From: DATBLE01 sp046734335
Lineage (GTDB): Bacteria > Actinomycetota > Thermoleophilia > Gaiellales > Gaiellaceae
NCBI GenBank assembly: GCA_046734335.1
Contig: JBKPRA010000049.1
Location: 39,374-103,373, forward strand
Direction of reading: 5' to 3'
Length of the DNA: 64,000 nt
Shown here: positions 24,091 through 32,435 of the stretch, piece after piece
How positions within the stretch are numbered: position 1 is the stretch's first letter
Layout: every line of letters starts with the position of its first letter
Translations under genes and position numbers: made by a program
The notes under the pieces: model-generated
The model's input: the letters and a program-made list of their open reading frames with translations, nothing else
Told to the model about the DNA's origin: nothing
The model's database searches: none

Positions 24091-25592
24091 TGCGTGATCA
24101 CCTCGCGGGGGGCTGCCTCGCGGGGAACGTAGTTCCAGCCGGCTTCCCGTCCGCTGGCGATGTCGAAGATCGACTTGACGTAGACGGCCTGGAGCACGAG
24201 GTCGTATCCGATCTCGATGACCAAGGGGAAGGCGAGCAGCCGCGCACGCCATCCCGCCGGCCAGACCGTGACGACACGCTCGACGATGAAGATGCTGCCG
24301 ATGCCGACCCAGAACCAGAGGAATTGGATGTGGTCGGCGGCGAGCAGCGTGATCAGCAGGAGGAGCAAGTAGGCGTTGAGCGCAATCGTCCCGTAGCCGA
24401 TGCCGATCTGTTGCAGCCAATAGCGCACCGTCGCGCGCGTCAGCCCGTAGGCGCCGATGTTCTCGAGCGCGCCTCGCTGCCAGCGCATCCGCTGCCGCCA
24501 CAGTGCGCTCCAGTTCGGCATCAGCTCGGTGACGACGTGGCACTGCATCGGCGAGACCATCTTCGCGCCGAGCGTCTTCAAGGAAAGGGTCATCTCGTTG
24601 TCCTCGGTCATCGCCAACGTGTCGTACACATCGCCCGGGTCCCCCGGAAGCAGTTCGCCGCGAGAGTCTGCAACCGCCTTCAGCGCGTAGGTGCGGAACA
24701 GCGAGGCGGTACCGGTGAGGACGAAGACCTTGCCGAGACGCCGTGAGATGTGTCGCTGGTAGCGGGTGTATTCGTTCCGCTGCAACTGACGGACGAGGCC
24801 CGAGCCGCGTTCGCCGTAGAAGACCCCGCCGACCGCGATCAGATCGGGATCGGACTCGAGCCGCTCCACGGCCGTTTGCAGGAATTCGGGAACGAGCACG
24901 GAGTCGGCGTCCATCACCATCACCACGTCGCGGGCTTCGACGTCGTCGAACATCCGTGACAGCACCTGGTTGAGCGCACCGGCCTTCTTTTCCGTGTTGT
25001 TGACGGTGGTGAAGACCTCTGCCCGGTGCCGTCGAGCGATGTCGGCGGTGTCGTCGGTGCAGTTGTCCGCGACGACCACGATCCTGTCCGGCGGCCTGCT
25101 CTGACCCTGCAACGATTCCAGGGTCGCGGCGATGGTGAGGGCCTCGTCGTGCGCCGGCACGAGCGCCGTCAGACGCAAGGGCGTCTTCATCTCAGTGGCA
25201 GTCGGCAACTTGCTCGGCGGAAGGTCAGGACCTTCCGCCAGCCGACGGACCGAAGATCCCAGGGGGGCCAGAACCGCGCTGCGCACCCGACGCATCTCAG
25301 GGGAGAGCGGCGGTGGGATCCGGCGGTCTCGGGCCAGGACGCGCATCGCAGCGGCTGCGTGCAGCGCGGCGAGTCCGACGAAGAAGGCGGCCGCGGCAGC
25401 GCCGGCCGCCACGAGCAGCGACACAGCGGGGATTTCGTGGGGCCCCAGTGGAAGTTGTCCGGCGATCTCGTCCGGCGCTATTCGGTGAGCGAGCCATGCG
25501 GCCAGCACCAAGATCCCGAGCGCCAGCGCGATCAGCCCAACGCTGAGCAGGCTGAGGCGGGCCACTCGGCGACGAAGCGGGATCTTGCCCAC
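24087..25592 (-). CDS. Processive family-2 glycosyltransferase (polysaccharide synthase type)
   Basis: A 501-aa membrane glycosyltransferase. Two TM helices lead (about 15-36 and 54-80), then the cytoplasmic GT-A domain with TALVPAHDEALTIAATLESL (about 142-161), VMVMDADS (DxD at 228-230), MTEDNE (TED at 329-331) and WRQRMRWQRG (QxxRW near 367-371), then three more TMs (about 395-470). The full set D, DxD, TED, QxxRW marks a processive enzyme like poly-N-acetylglucosamine or hyaluronan synthase. The sugar is not deducible. Coupled to a 47-aa membrane protein. Confidence 0.87.
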   Translation of the reverse strand: MGKIPLRRRVARLSLLSVGLIALALGILVLAAWLAHRIAPDEIAGQLPLGPHEIPAVSLLVAAGAAAAAFFVGLAALHAAAAMRVLARDRRIPPPLSPEMRRVRSAVLAPLGSSVRRLAEGPDLPPSKLPTATEMKTPLRLTALVPAHDEALTIAATLESLQGQSRPPDRIVVVADNCTDDTADIARRHRAEVFTTVNNTEKKAGALNQVLSRMFDDVEARDVVMVMDADSVLVPEFLQTAVERLESDPDLIAVGGVFYGERGSGLVRQLQRNEYTRYQRHISRRLGKVFVLTGTASLFRTYALKAVADSRGELLPGDPGDVYDTLAMTEDNEMTLSLKTLGAKMVSPMQCHVVTELMPNWSALWRQRMRWQRGALENIGAYGLTRATVRYWLQQIGIGYGTIALNAYLLLLLITLLAADHIQFLWFWVGIGSIFIVERVVTVWPAGWRARLLAFPLVIEIGYDLVLQAVYVKSIFDIASGREAGWNYVPREAAPREVITQ

Positions 25593-25708
25593 TGCCCACC
25601 ACCCCCCAATTTCGCTGGACGGCGACCAACATATCTCCGAGCCCGGCGGCCGAGCAACTGACGCGCTCGCCGCGACGGGATTCGTCGACGGTCGCGAGCG
25701 TTGCCTGA

Positions 25709-26185
25709 TCAGTACTGCTCTTGCGCAGCGCGGAGGCGTCGTGCCAGCGTCCGCAGTAGAACCGCGGCCATCTGCGGTTCGCTGCGGACGAGCTTCGCAA
25801 ACGCGGCTCGGCCGATCACCATCGTCGTCACTTCACCGACTGCGCTGATGTCAGCCGACCTCGGTGCGCCGTCGAGCAACGCCATCTCACCGAAGTAGTC
25901 GCCGGCGATCAGGACGACCGCGCGTCGACGCGGCGGCTTGACCCGCACTTCCCCGTCGAGGATCACGTAGAACGCATTGCCGGGATCGCCTGCACGGACA
26001 ATCCTCTCGTCCGCCCCGAACCGCCTTACACGAGCAGGGATCCTCCTCAGATGACGGTTCGGAATGCCCTCGAACAGCGGTAGCTCCCTCAGCACCGCAA
26101 CCCAGTTCTTCTCGATCCGGTCCGACGGCTTCGGCGTGGGAAAGACGTTCGGAGCCAGGGCGCTCATCGAGGCGAGCATAACCAC
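25709..26185 (-). CDS. Cyclic nucleotide-binding domain protein (Crp-like N-domain only)
   Basis: A 158-aa protein made of one cNMP-binding beta-barrel (about residues 35-150) without a helix-turn-helix. The phosphate-binding cassette is GDYFGEMALLDGAPRSADISA, with the Glu and Arg that hold the cyclic phosphate and ribose kept. It could regulate a partner by protein contact. It lies 116 bp upstream of the glycosyltransferase gene on the same strand, which suggests that polysaccharide synthesis is the regulated step (inference). Start choice among ATGs at 26185, 26179 or 26167 is uncertain. Confidence 0.8.
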   Translation of the reverse strand: MVMLASMSALAPNVFPTPKPSDRIEKNWVAVLRELPLFEGIPNRHLRRIPARVRRFGADERIVRAGDPGNAFYVILDGEVRVKPPRRRAVVLIAGDYFGEMALLDGAPRSADISAVGEVTTMVIGRAAFAKLVRSEPQMAAVLLRTLARRLRAAQEQY

Positions 26186-26355
26186 GTACGCTTCGCCACC
26201 AGAAAAGACGTCGCTGACGCAACATTCGTCCTCGGAACCAGACGAGCAAGTGCGAGCCCCGGCGATCGAAGCCCGCGCTCTGTTCAGGGTGCGGATGGGA
26301 CCTCGGGCGCTTCGTGGAGAAGCTCGGCGACGGTCACGGCCAGACTATGCCGCGA

Positions 26356-26385
26356 GAGGGGCGCTCCGCCGTGGAAGCGCCCCTC
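26356..26385 (-). terminator. Hairpin downstream of the 193-aa cupin gene
   Basis: Perfect 10-bp arms GAGGGGCGCT / AGCGCCCCTC around a 10-nt loop, 12 bp past the stop of the minus-strand cupin gene. It has no T-run, as often in high-GC genomes. The rest of the 212-bp gap (26186-26397) shows no gene; the upstream promoter of the cyclic-nucleotide-binding gene must lie in its left part. Confidence 0.6.
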
Positions 26386-26397
26386 AGCCTCCGACGC

Positions 26398-26979
26398 TCA
26401 CGCGGCCTGCGGGACGAGCCGCTCGAGCCCGGTCTGCTCGGCCGCGTAGGTCGGGCCGTAGCCGATCGCCTTGCCGAACGGCGCGCCCATGGTCAACGCC
26501 GTCCTCTGCATCCACGCGGGCACGACCGGAAGCCGGACCGTGTCGAAGTGCGCCTTGGCGATCACCGCGAGCCGGAAGGGATTCGGCATCCCCTTCCCAT
26601 TCGTCTTGCCGTCGGCCGCCAGCGAGAACATCGTCTCGATCAGCGACTCGAACTGGAGCGCCGGGCTGATCGCACACCGGAACACAAGCTCGTCGTCGCC
26701 CGCGTTCCACCAGGTGTGCGCCTCACCGGGCGCGACGTCCAGGGTCTGGCCCGCGCCGATTTCGGCCTTGCGGCCGGCGACCTTCGCGCCGAGCGTCCCG
26801 GCGACGACCTCGAACGTCTCCCACTGACTCGGGTGGACGTGGGCAGCCGCAACGCTGCCGCCCGGATCGGCGCGGAGCTCGATCACGACGCGGTCGCCGC
26901 CGGTCTCCGCCGCCGTCTCGAGGAACGTCATGCGCTCGCCGGTGACGGGGTTGACCAGGGTCTGTCCCTTTTCGATCAC
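26398..26979 (-). CDS. Cupin domain protein
   Basis: A 193-aa protein with one cupin barrel (about residues 15-110). Cupin motif 1 is AAHVHPSQWETFEVVAGTLG, keeping the metal ligands H, H-equivalent and E; motif 2 is DVAPGEAHTWWNAG with its His. The C-terminal 80 residues are helical and contain FSLAADGKTNGKGMPNPF. Function is not predictable from the barrel alone; many homologues are annotated only as cupins. It is divergent from a second cupin gene, sharing a 125-bp intergenic region. Confidence 0.78.
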   Translation of the reverse strand: MIEKGQTLVNPVTGERMTFLETAAETGGDRVVIELRADPGGSVAAAHVHPSQWETFEVVAGTLGAKVAGRKAEIGAGQTLDVAPGEAHTWWNAGDDELVFRCAISPALQFESLIETMFSLAADGKTNGKGMPNPFRLAVIAKAHFDTVRLPVVPAWMQRTALTMGAPFGKAIGYGPTYAAEQTGLERLVPQAA

Positions 26980-27104
26980 TTCGGGCCTCCTTGCTCGTGT
27001 TGACGCACTGACGATCGCGCGCGGGAGCTGCCCGGGGAATCGGGCTGGCCTGCGTCTCGACGTGCGGCTACCACCACTCCGGCGGTGTGGCCTACGCTTG
27101 TCGC

Positions 27105-27488
27105 GTGGACAGGATCCGCCTGATCAAGCCGGCACCCGCGGCGACCGAGCGGCAGCAGCTGGCGTACTTCCTCGGCGTCTCGGGTGACACGTGCGGCTCG
27201 AGCGGGCTCGCCATGCATCTGGTCGTCGTCCCGCCCGGCGCTGCCGCCGAGCCGCACTACCACGACGGGTTCGAGACAGCGATCTACCAGCTCGAGGGAC
27301 GTGTCGAGACGCGCTACGGCGACCGGCTCGAGCGGTCGGTGATCTCCGAGGCCGGCGACTTCCTGTTCATCCCGCCGGGTGTTCCGCACCAGCCGGTCAA
27401 CCTGAGCGCGACCGAGCATGCGGTGGCGCTGATTGCCCGGAACGACGCGAGTGAGCACGAACGCGTCGTCCCCTACGTAGCGTCCTAG
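27105..27488 (+). CDS. Small cupin domain protein
   Basis: A 127-aa single-domain cupin. Motif 1 reads EPHYHDGFETAIYQLEGRVE, motif 2 DFLFIPPGVPHQPVNL, so both His/Glu ligand sets are present and it probably binds a metal. Small cupins like this act as dioxygenases, isomerases or sugar-binding proteins; the substrate is unknown. I prefer the GTG at 27105 (VDRIRLIKPAPA); an in-frame GTG at 27087 would add six residues. Its stop shares a CTAG with the convergent proline racemase gene. Confidence 0.72.
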   Translation: MDRIRLIKPAPAATERQQLAYFLGVSGDTCGSSGLAMHLVVVPPGAAAEPHYHDGFETAIYQLEGRVETRYGDRLERSVISEAGDFLFIPPGVPHQPVNLSATEHAVALIARNDASEHERVVPYVAS

Positions 27489-28429
27489 CGGAGCAGGAAG
27501 CCCTCGCCGAGTTCGTCGTCCGGCTCGAGCACGAACTCGTGCCGGCCGGTCAGATGGGCGCTGCCCTCGACCTCGGTGACCACTCCGGCCGGCGCCTCCT
27601 CGACCACCCGACCGGTGAACTCGCTGCCGACGATGCTCAGGTGGCGCAGCGGCTCCCCGGGGGCGAGCCGGCCCTCTTCGTGCAGGAGCGCGAGCCGAGC
27701 GGAGGTTCCGCTGCCGCAGGGTGAGCGGTCGACCTCGCCGTCGGCGAAGACGGTCACGTTCCGCTGGGTCAGCGGCTGCGCCTCCTCCTCCTGCCAGAAG
27801 ATCACGCCGTAGACGTCACGCAGCTCCGGCTCGTCCGGGTGGACGATCTTCTGGGTCGCCTCCAGCTCACCCTTGACCGCGCGGCCGAGCTCGATCAGAC
27901 GGGGCAGCTCGGCGGGCTCGACCTTCTCCTCGAGCGAGGCATAGAACGCGCCGCCGAAGGCGACGTCGAGCTCACGGCCGGCCGCCCGTAGGCCCCGAGC
28001 GTGGACGAACGCCGGGACGTTGCGGAAGCGGACCGACGCGACGCGGCCGTCCTCGACGCGGGCGTGCGTCTCCAGTCGTCCGGAGGGCACGTCGACGACG
28101 ACTTCCGGTCCCTCGACGAGCCCGTGCTCGATCGCCCAGGTGACGAGGGCGATCGTCCCGTGCCCGCAGGCGGTCGAATAGCCGGAGTTGTGGAAGAAGA
28201 CGACACCGAGGTCGGCCTCGTCGTCCTCGGGCTCGGTCACGAAACAGCCGTACATGTCCGCGTGGCCGCGCGGCTCGAAGACGAGCAGGCGGCGAACGCG
28301 GTCGAGATGCTCCTTCGCGAAGCAACGCTTCTCGAGGATCGTCCGTCCGCCGAGCGGCGGAACCCCGCCCGTGACGATCCGGAACGGCTCGCCGCCTGTG
28401 TGGTAGTCGACCGTGGAAATCGGCCTCAA
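27485..28429 (-). CDS. Proline racemase family protein (hydroxyproline 2-epimerase-like)
   Basis: A 314-aa PLP-independent racemase-fold protein. Both catalytic cysteines are present: the first in GYSTACGHGT (about residue 88) and the second in DRSPCGSGTSA (about 236). Two Cys are the hallmark of racemases/epimerases; trans-3-hydroxyproline dehydratases have lost one. The N-terminus VDYHTGGEPFRIV is also typical. Proline or 4-hydroxyproline epimerisation is likely, with no local oxidase to confirm it. It overlaps the upstream crotonase gene by ATGA. Confidence 0.85.
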   Translation of the reverse strand: MRPISTVDYHTGGEPFRIVTGGVPPLGGRTILEKRCFAKEHLDRVRRLLVFEPRGHADMYGCFVTEPEDDEADLGVVFFHNSGYSTACGHGTIALVTWAIEHGLVEGPEVVVDVPSGRLETHARVEDGRVASVRFRNVPAFVHARGLRAAGRELDVAFGGAFYASLEEKVEPAELPRLIELGRAVKGELEATQKIVHPDEPELRDVYGVIFWQEEEAQPLTQRNVTVFADGEVDRSPCGSGTSARLALLHEEGRLAPGEPLRHLSIVGSEFTGRVVEEAPAGVVTEVEGSAHLTGRHEFVLEPDDELGEGFLLR

Positions 28430-29196
28430 CGGCCGCTGAAGCTCGGCGGGCGCTTCTCGAGGAACGCGCTCACGCCCTCCGTGAAATCAGCCGTCTTGGT
28501 CGCCGCCGTCTGGAGCTCAGCCTCCAGCGCGAGCTGCTCGTCGAGCGTCGCGTGCTCGGCATGGTCGAACAACCGCTTGGTCATCCCGATTCCGCGGGTA
28601 GGCCGGGATGCGTATTCGGCGGCGAGCTCGGCCGCACGGGCGACCAGCGTGTCGGCTTCGACCACCTCGTCCACGAGGCCCCAGGCGTGCGCCTCTGCCG
28701 CGGTGAGCTTCCGGTTCGAGCTCATCCACGTAAATGCCCTCGACGGCCCGAGCAGCCGGGCGATGAAGTACGAGCCGCCCGAGTCCGGCACCAGGCCGAT
28801 GCCGATGAATCCGGGGACAAACGCGGCCGTGTCAGCGGCGATCCGGTAGTCGCAGACGCAGGCGAGCGAGAGCCCGGCGCCGGCGGCGGCGCCGTTCACC
28901 GCGGCGATCACCGGCTTCTCGAGCGCGCGGATCGTCCGTACGTTCGGGTGGTAGGTCGCTTCGAGGTGCTCGCCGATGTCGTGCTCCACCTCGCGGAACT
29001 CGCCGAGGTCCTGACCGGCGCAGAAGCCCTTGCCGGCACCCGTGATCACCACTGCACGCACGTCCTCGGCAGACGCCTCTTCGAGGGCGGTGTGAAGCGC
29101 GGCGTGCATCGCTGTGGTGAAGGCGTTGTAGGACTCGGGCCGGTTGAGCGTGATCGTCAGGACGGCGCCGTCACGACTGGTCTCGACCTCGGCCAC
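28426..29196 (-). CDS. Enoyl-CoA hydratase/isomerase family protein, PaaG-like
   Basis: A 256-aa crotonase-fold enzyme. The oxyanion-hole segments are GKGFCAGQDLGEF and NGAAAGAGLSLACVCDYRIA. GFIGIGLVPDSGGSYFIARLLG, with Asp in the DSGG patch in place of the hydratase Glu, resembles PaaG, the isomerase that turns ring-epoxide phenylacetyl-CoA into the oxepin. Given paaABCD 6 kb away, this is the best local candidate for PaaG, but the two are not in one operon. It starts the transcript that includes the proline racemase gene. Confidence 0.75.
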   Translation of the reverse strand: MAEVETSRDGAVLTITLNRPESYNAFTTAMHAALHTALEEASAEDVRAVVITGAGKGFCAGQDLGEFREVEHDIGEHLEATYHPNVRTIRALEKPVIAAVNGAAAGAGLSLACVCDYRIAADTAAFVPGFIGIGLVPDSGGSYFIARLLGPSRAFTWMSSNRKLTAAEAHAWGLVDEVVEADTLVARAAELAAEYASRPTRGIGMTKRLFDHAEHATLDEQLALEAELQTAATKTADFTEGVSAFLEKRPPSFSGR

Positions 29197-29232
29197 CGGC
29201 GCAGCCTATCGCCCGGCTGCTATCACTGGCCC

Positions 29233-30213
29233 ATGGGAGCGTTGAGGCTGATCTCGCTCGATGAGCGGGCGCAGGACGAGTCGCCGCTGGACGCGTATTC
29301 GCGCGTGGTCACCGAGGTCGCGCGGCGGCTGGCGCCGTCGGTCGCGAACCTGCGCGTCTCGCGCCGCGCCGGCCGCAGCCGGCGCGTCGACGGCGGCGGC
29401 AGCGGTGTGGTGATCACGCCGGACGGCTTCGCACTGACCTCGGCCCACGTGGTCGCAGGGACGGACCGGGGCGTCGCGTCGTTCGTCGACGGCCGCGAGC
29501 TGACGGTGGAGGTGGTCGGCGCCGACCCGCTCTCCGATCTGGCGGTGCTGCGGACCGAGCCGAGCGACCTCGTCGCTGCGGAGCTCGGCGATGCCGAGCG
29601 GCTGCAGGTCGGCCAGCTCGTCGTCGCAATCGGCAACCCGAACGGCTTCGCCGGCTCGGTCACGGCGGGAGTCGTCTCTGCGCTCGGGCGCTCGCTGCCG
29701 ACCCGGTCGGGCTCCGCGATGCGGATCGTCGAGAACGTGATCCAGACCGACGCCGCCCTGAACCCGGGCAACTCGGGCGGTGCGCTCGCCGCCGGCGACG
29801 GACGAGTGGTCGGGATCAATACCGCCGTCGCCGGCGTCGGGCTCGGCCTCGCTGTTCCGATCAACACCGCCACGCGATCGATCGTCGGCGCCCTGATGCG
29901 CGACGGACGCGTGCGCCGCGCCTACCTCGGGATCGCAGGCGACACGCGCCCGCTGCCGCCGCGACTGGCAGCCGCCCTCGGCCGGGAGCGGGGCATCGAG
30001 GTCGTGCACGTCGCCGAGGACAGCCCGGCGGGTCGCGCGGGCCTGCGCCCCGAGGACCTGATCGTCGAGGTCGACGGCGTGTCGGTGAGCGCCGTCGACG
30101 ACCTCCAGCGGCTGATGGCCGACGACGTGATCGGCCGCCCGGTCGCAACTCGCCTGCTCCGGCAAGGGCGCGAGCTGACGGTCGAGGTCGTCCCGGACGA
30201 GCTCGTCGCGTAG
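29233..30213 (+). CDS. HtrA/DegP-like serine protease without signal peptide
   Basis: A 326-aa trypsin-like protease with one C-terminal PDZ domain. The triad is complete: His72 in LTSAHVVAG, Asp102 in DPLSDLAVL and Ser181 in NPGNSGGAL. The PDZ domain spans about 232-325 (AYLGIAGD ... DSPAGRAGLRPEDLIVEVDG). There is no signal peptide or membrane helix, unlike most HtrA proteins, so it is probably cytoplasmic. It is followed 10 bp later by a LanC-like gene and probably cotranscribed. A TATCAC hexamer at about 29220 could be the -10 box. Confidence 0.88.
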   Translation: MGALRLISLDERAQDESPLDAYSRVVTEVARRLAPSVANLRVSRRAGRSRRVDGGGSGVVITPDGFALTSAHVVAGTDRGVASFVDGRELTVEVVGADPLSDLAVLRTEPSDLVAAELGDAERLQVGQLVVAIGNPNGFAGSVTAGVVSALGRSLPTRSGSAMRIVENVIQTDAALNPGNSGGALAAGDGRVVGINTAVAGVGLGLAVPINTATRSIVGALMRDGRVRRAYLGIAGDTRPLPPRLAAALGRERGIEVVHVAEDSPAGRAGLRPEDLIVEVDGVSVSAVDDLQRLMADDVIGRPVATRLLRQGRELTVEVVPDELVA

Positions 30214-30223
30214 CACCACGCCG

Positions 30224-31300
30224 GTGCTCTGGGATCCGGCTGCCCACCAGCCGCTCGTCGAGGACGGCTGGGACGCGGAACGGGCCCGTGCGACGATCGA
30301 GGCGATCACGAGCGACACGGAGGACGCTTTCGTCGACGGCTGGCCTGCCCATCCGCTGGACGCCGATCCCGGCGACGCAGGCCCGTGGCGCGGCCTCTAC
30401 CTCGGCAGCGCGGGCGTGGTGGACGCGTTGAGGCGGCTCTCGGAGCGAGGCTTCGCGGCGCTCCGCCGCGACTACGCGCCGTATCTGGAACGGCTGGACG
30501 GCGACGCCGAGGGCCCAAGCCTGATGGTCGGCGAGACCGGCGTCCTCCTCGTGCGTCAGCGCCTGTCGCCGTCGCGGCCGACGGTCGAGCGGCTACGCGA
30601 ACTCATCGCCTCGAACGTGGACGCCGAACAGCGCGAGCTGCTCTGGGGCAGCCCCGGGACGATGCTCGTCGCCCGCGAGCTCGGCTTCGACGACCTCTGG
30701 CAGCAGTCCGCGGAGCGGTTACTCGCAGTCCGCGACGCGGATACGGGCCTGTGGGAGCAGCACCTCTACGGCAGCATCGCCCGCCACCTGGGGCCGGCAC
30801 ATGGGTTCGCCGGCTGCGTTCTCGCCCTGGGAAGCGTCGAAGGCGCCGACGAGACCGCCCGCCGCTACGCCGAGATGGAGGACGGCCTCGCAAACTGGCC
30901 GGCACAGGACGACCGAGTGCTCGTCCGCAACGGCACCATCCGGCTCCAGTGGTGCCACGGCGCACCGGGCATGGTCACTGCACTTGGAGACATGCTCGAA
31001 GAGGATCTGGCGCTCGCCGGCGGCGAGCTCACCTGGCGGGCGGGCCCGCTCGTCAAAGGAGCGAGCCTCTGCCACGGCACTGCCGGCAACGGCTACGCGT
31101 TCCTGACGCTGTTCGAGCGCACGGGCGACGAGCGCTGGCTCGACCGCGCCCGCCGTTTTGCAATCCACTCGATCGCACAGGTCGAGCGAGCCCGCGCCGA
31201 CCACGGGATGGGCCGTTACAGCCTCTGGACCGGCGACCTCGGGACTGCGCTCTACCTCGCCGACTGCATCGACGGAGCCGGCCGGCTCCCGCTGCCCTAG
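30224..31300 (+). CDS. LanC-like zinc protein (lanthionine synthetase C family)
   Basis: A 358-aa alpha/alpha-toroid protein of the LanC/LanCL type. The zinc ligands are present: Cys244-His245 in QWCHGAPG and Cys283-His284 in LCHGTAGN, with the acid/base His in AHGFAG (His193). LanC enzymes add Cys to dehydro-amino acids to make lanthionine rings; stand-alone LanCL proteins add glutathione to dehydrated proteins. No LanB/LanM dehydratase or precursor peptide is near, so the LanCL-like housekeeping role is more likely. GTG start at 30224, 10 bp after the HtrA-like gene. Confidence 0.85.
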   Translation: MLWDPAAHQPLVEDGWDAERARATIEAITSDTEDAFVDGWPAHPLDADPGDAGPWRGLYLGSAGVVDALRRLSERGFAALRRDYAPYLERLDGDAEGPSLMVGETGVLLVRQRLSPSRPTVERLRELIASNVDAEQRELLWGSPGTMLVARELGFDDLWQQSAERLLAVRDADTGLWEQHLYGSIARHLGPAHGFAGCVLALGSVEGADETARRYAEMEDGLANWPAQDDRVLVRNGTIRLQWCHGAPGMVTALGDMLEEDLALAGGELTWRAGPLVKGASLCHGTAGNGYAFLTLFERTGDERWLDRARRFAIHSIAQVERARADHGMGRYSLWTGDLGTALYLADCIDGAGRLPLP

Positions 31301-31614
31301 CCGCGGCGCGCGAACGCCCAGAGCGCGAGCGCGGCGATGCCGGCGACCACCTGCCAGCCCAGCAGCATCCGGCCGACGTCGATCGCCGGCTTCCAGCTGA
31401 CCTCCCCGTCCTTGATCACGTAGGCGCCGACCGGACGGGCCTTCAGGCCGAAGCCGCCGCCGCCGTTGTCGTCGTTGTCGCCACCCCCTCCTCCGCCGCC
31501 GCCGACCGAGGCCGCCGGGATGACCACGACGCCGTCCTGGTCGATCGGGTCGCCGTACACGCGCTGGACGGTGATCGAGTCGCGGACGCCGCTGAGGAGC
31601 TGCTCCGGGTTCAT
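31297..31614 (-). CDS. GerW/YtfJ-like protein with C-terminal TM
   Basis: A 105-aa protein: N-terminal domain with VQRVYGDPIDQDGVVVIPAA, a long Gly-rich run with Asp/Asn (about residues 38-54), then KARPVGAYVIKDGEVSWKPA, which matches the layout of GerW (YtfJ) proteins, and finally a TM helix (WQVVAGIAALALWAF). In Bacillus YtfJ is a spore protein, but homologues are common in non-sporulating Actinomycetota where their job is unknown. Its stop shares a CTAG with the convergent LanC-like gene, and its start overlaps the upstream crotonase stop. Confidence 0.75.
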   Translation of the reverse strand: MNPEQLLSGVRDSITVQRVYGDPIDQDGVVVIPAASVGGGGGGGGDNDDNGGGGFGLKARPVGAYVIKDGEVSWKPAIDVGRMLLGWQVVAGIAALALWAFARRG

Positions 31615-32435
31615 TCCGTCTCCTTCCGTCGCTGGAGGAAGCCCTGTACCCCCTCAGCCGCCTCGTCACTCAACATGGACAGGGCGAGCCAGTCGTGCGC
31701 GTGGCGGATCGTCCCGTGCCAGGCCAGGTCGCGGAAGAAGTCGAGCTGCGCCTTCGCATAGCGGGTCATCAGCGGCAGCCGCGCGGCCAGCTTCTCGACC
31801 ACTTCGTCGACGGTCGCGTCGAGCTCGGCCGCCGGAACGACGCGGTTGACGAGCCCCCACTCGAGTGCCTTCGCCGCGGGGATCTCGTCGCAGAGCAGGA
31901 TGATCTCGCGGGCGCGGCGATCGCCCACGATCAGGGGCAGCCACTGGGTCGCCCCGGCTGCCGGAACCGAGCCGTGCTGGAGGCCGACGTGGCGGATGAA
32001 CGCGTCGTCGACCATCACCCCGAGGTCGCAGGCCATCTGGAGCTCGTTGCCACCGCCGACGCAGATGCCGTTGATCCGCGCCACCGTCGGCTTGCCGATC
32101 CGGCGTAGTGCTGTGACTCCGGCGTCCATCGCGCCGAACCACTTCCAGTATTCGCGCTCGTTCCCGACGTAACCCTCGTCGGCCCAGGAGCGCAGATTCG
32201 CGCCGACGCAGAAGGCGCGGCCGGCACCGGTGAGAACGACGACACGGATCTCGTCGTCCCAGGACGCGTCCTCACAGGCACGCGCGAGCTCGCGCAGCAT
32301 CCGGAAGTCGAACGCGTTCAGGACCTCCGGCCGGTCAAGTGTGATCGTCGCCCGCGGCGGCGCCTTCTCGTACAGGATCGACTCGAAACCGAGTTCCTCT
32401 GCGGGCTGCGGCGCTGGCCGGTCCGGCTGGGTCAC
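31611..32435 (-). CDS. Crotonase-fold acyl-CoA enzyme, MenB/ring-hydrolase-like clade
   Basis: A 274-aa crotonase-family protein. Oxyanion-hole parts are GAGRAFCVGANLRSW and NGICVGGGNELQMACDLGVM. The catalytic Glu pair of enoyl-CoA hydratase is not kept (HVGLQHGSVPAAGATQWLP has Gly where the second Glu stands). That stretch together with DRRAREIILLCDEIPA and ALEWGLVNRVVP is closer to MenB, BadI and ring-opening 6-oxocyclohexene-carbonyl-CoA hydrolases. I infer a C-C bond hydrolase or lyase of a cyclic acyl-CoA, not a simple hydratase. It overlaps neighbours at both ends. Confidence 0.7.
   Translation of the reverse strand: MTQPDRPAPQPAEELGFESILYEKAPPRATITLDRPEVLNAFDFRMLRELARACEDASWDDEIRVVVLTGAGRAFCVGANLRSWADEGYVGNEREYWKWFGAMDAGVTALRRIGKPTVARINGICVGGGNELQMACDLGVMVDDAFIRHVGLQHGSVPAAGATQWLPLIVGDRRAREIILLCDEIPAAKALEWGLVNRVVPAAELDATVDEVVEKLAARLPLMTRYAKAQLDFFRDLAWHGTIRHAHDWLALSMLSDEAAEGVQGFLQRRKETE

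Noticed and set aside
31439..31512. G/C-run in the GerW-like gene as a structural element
   Set aside because: The run encodes the glycine-rich linker typical of the family.
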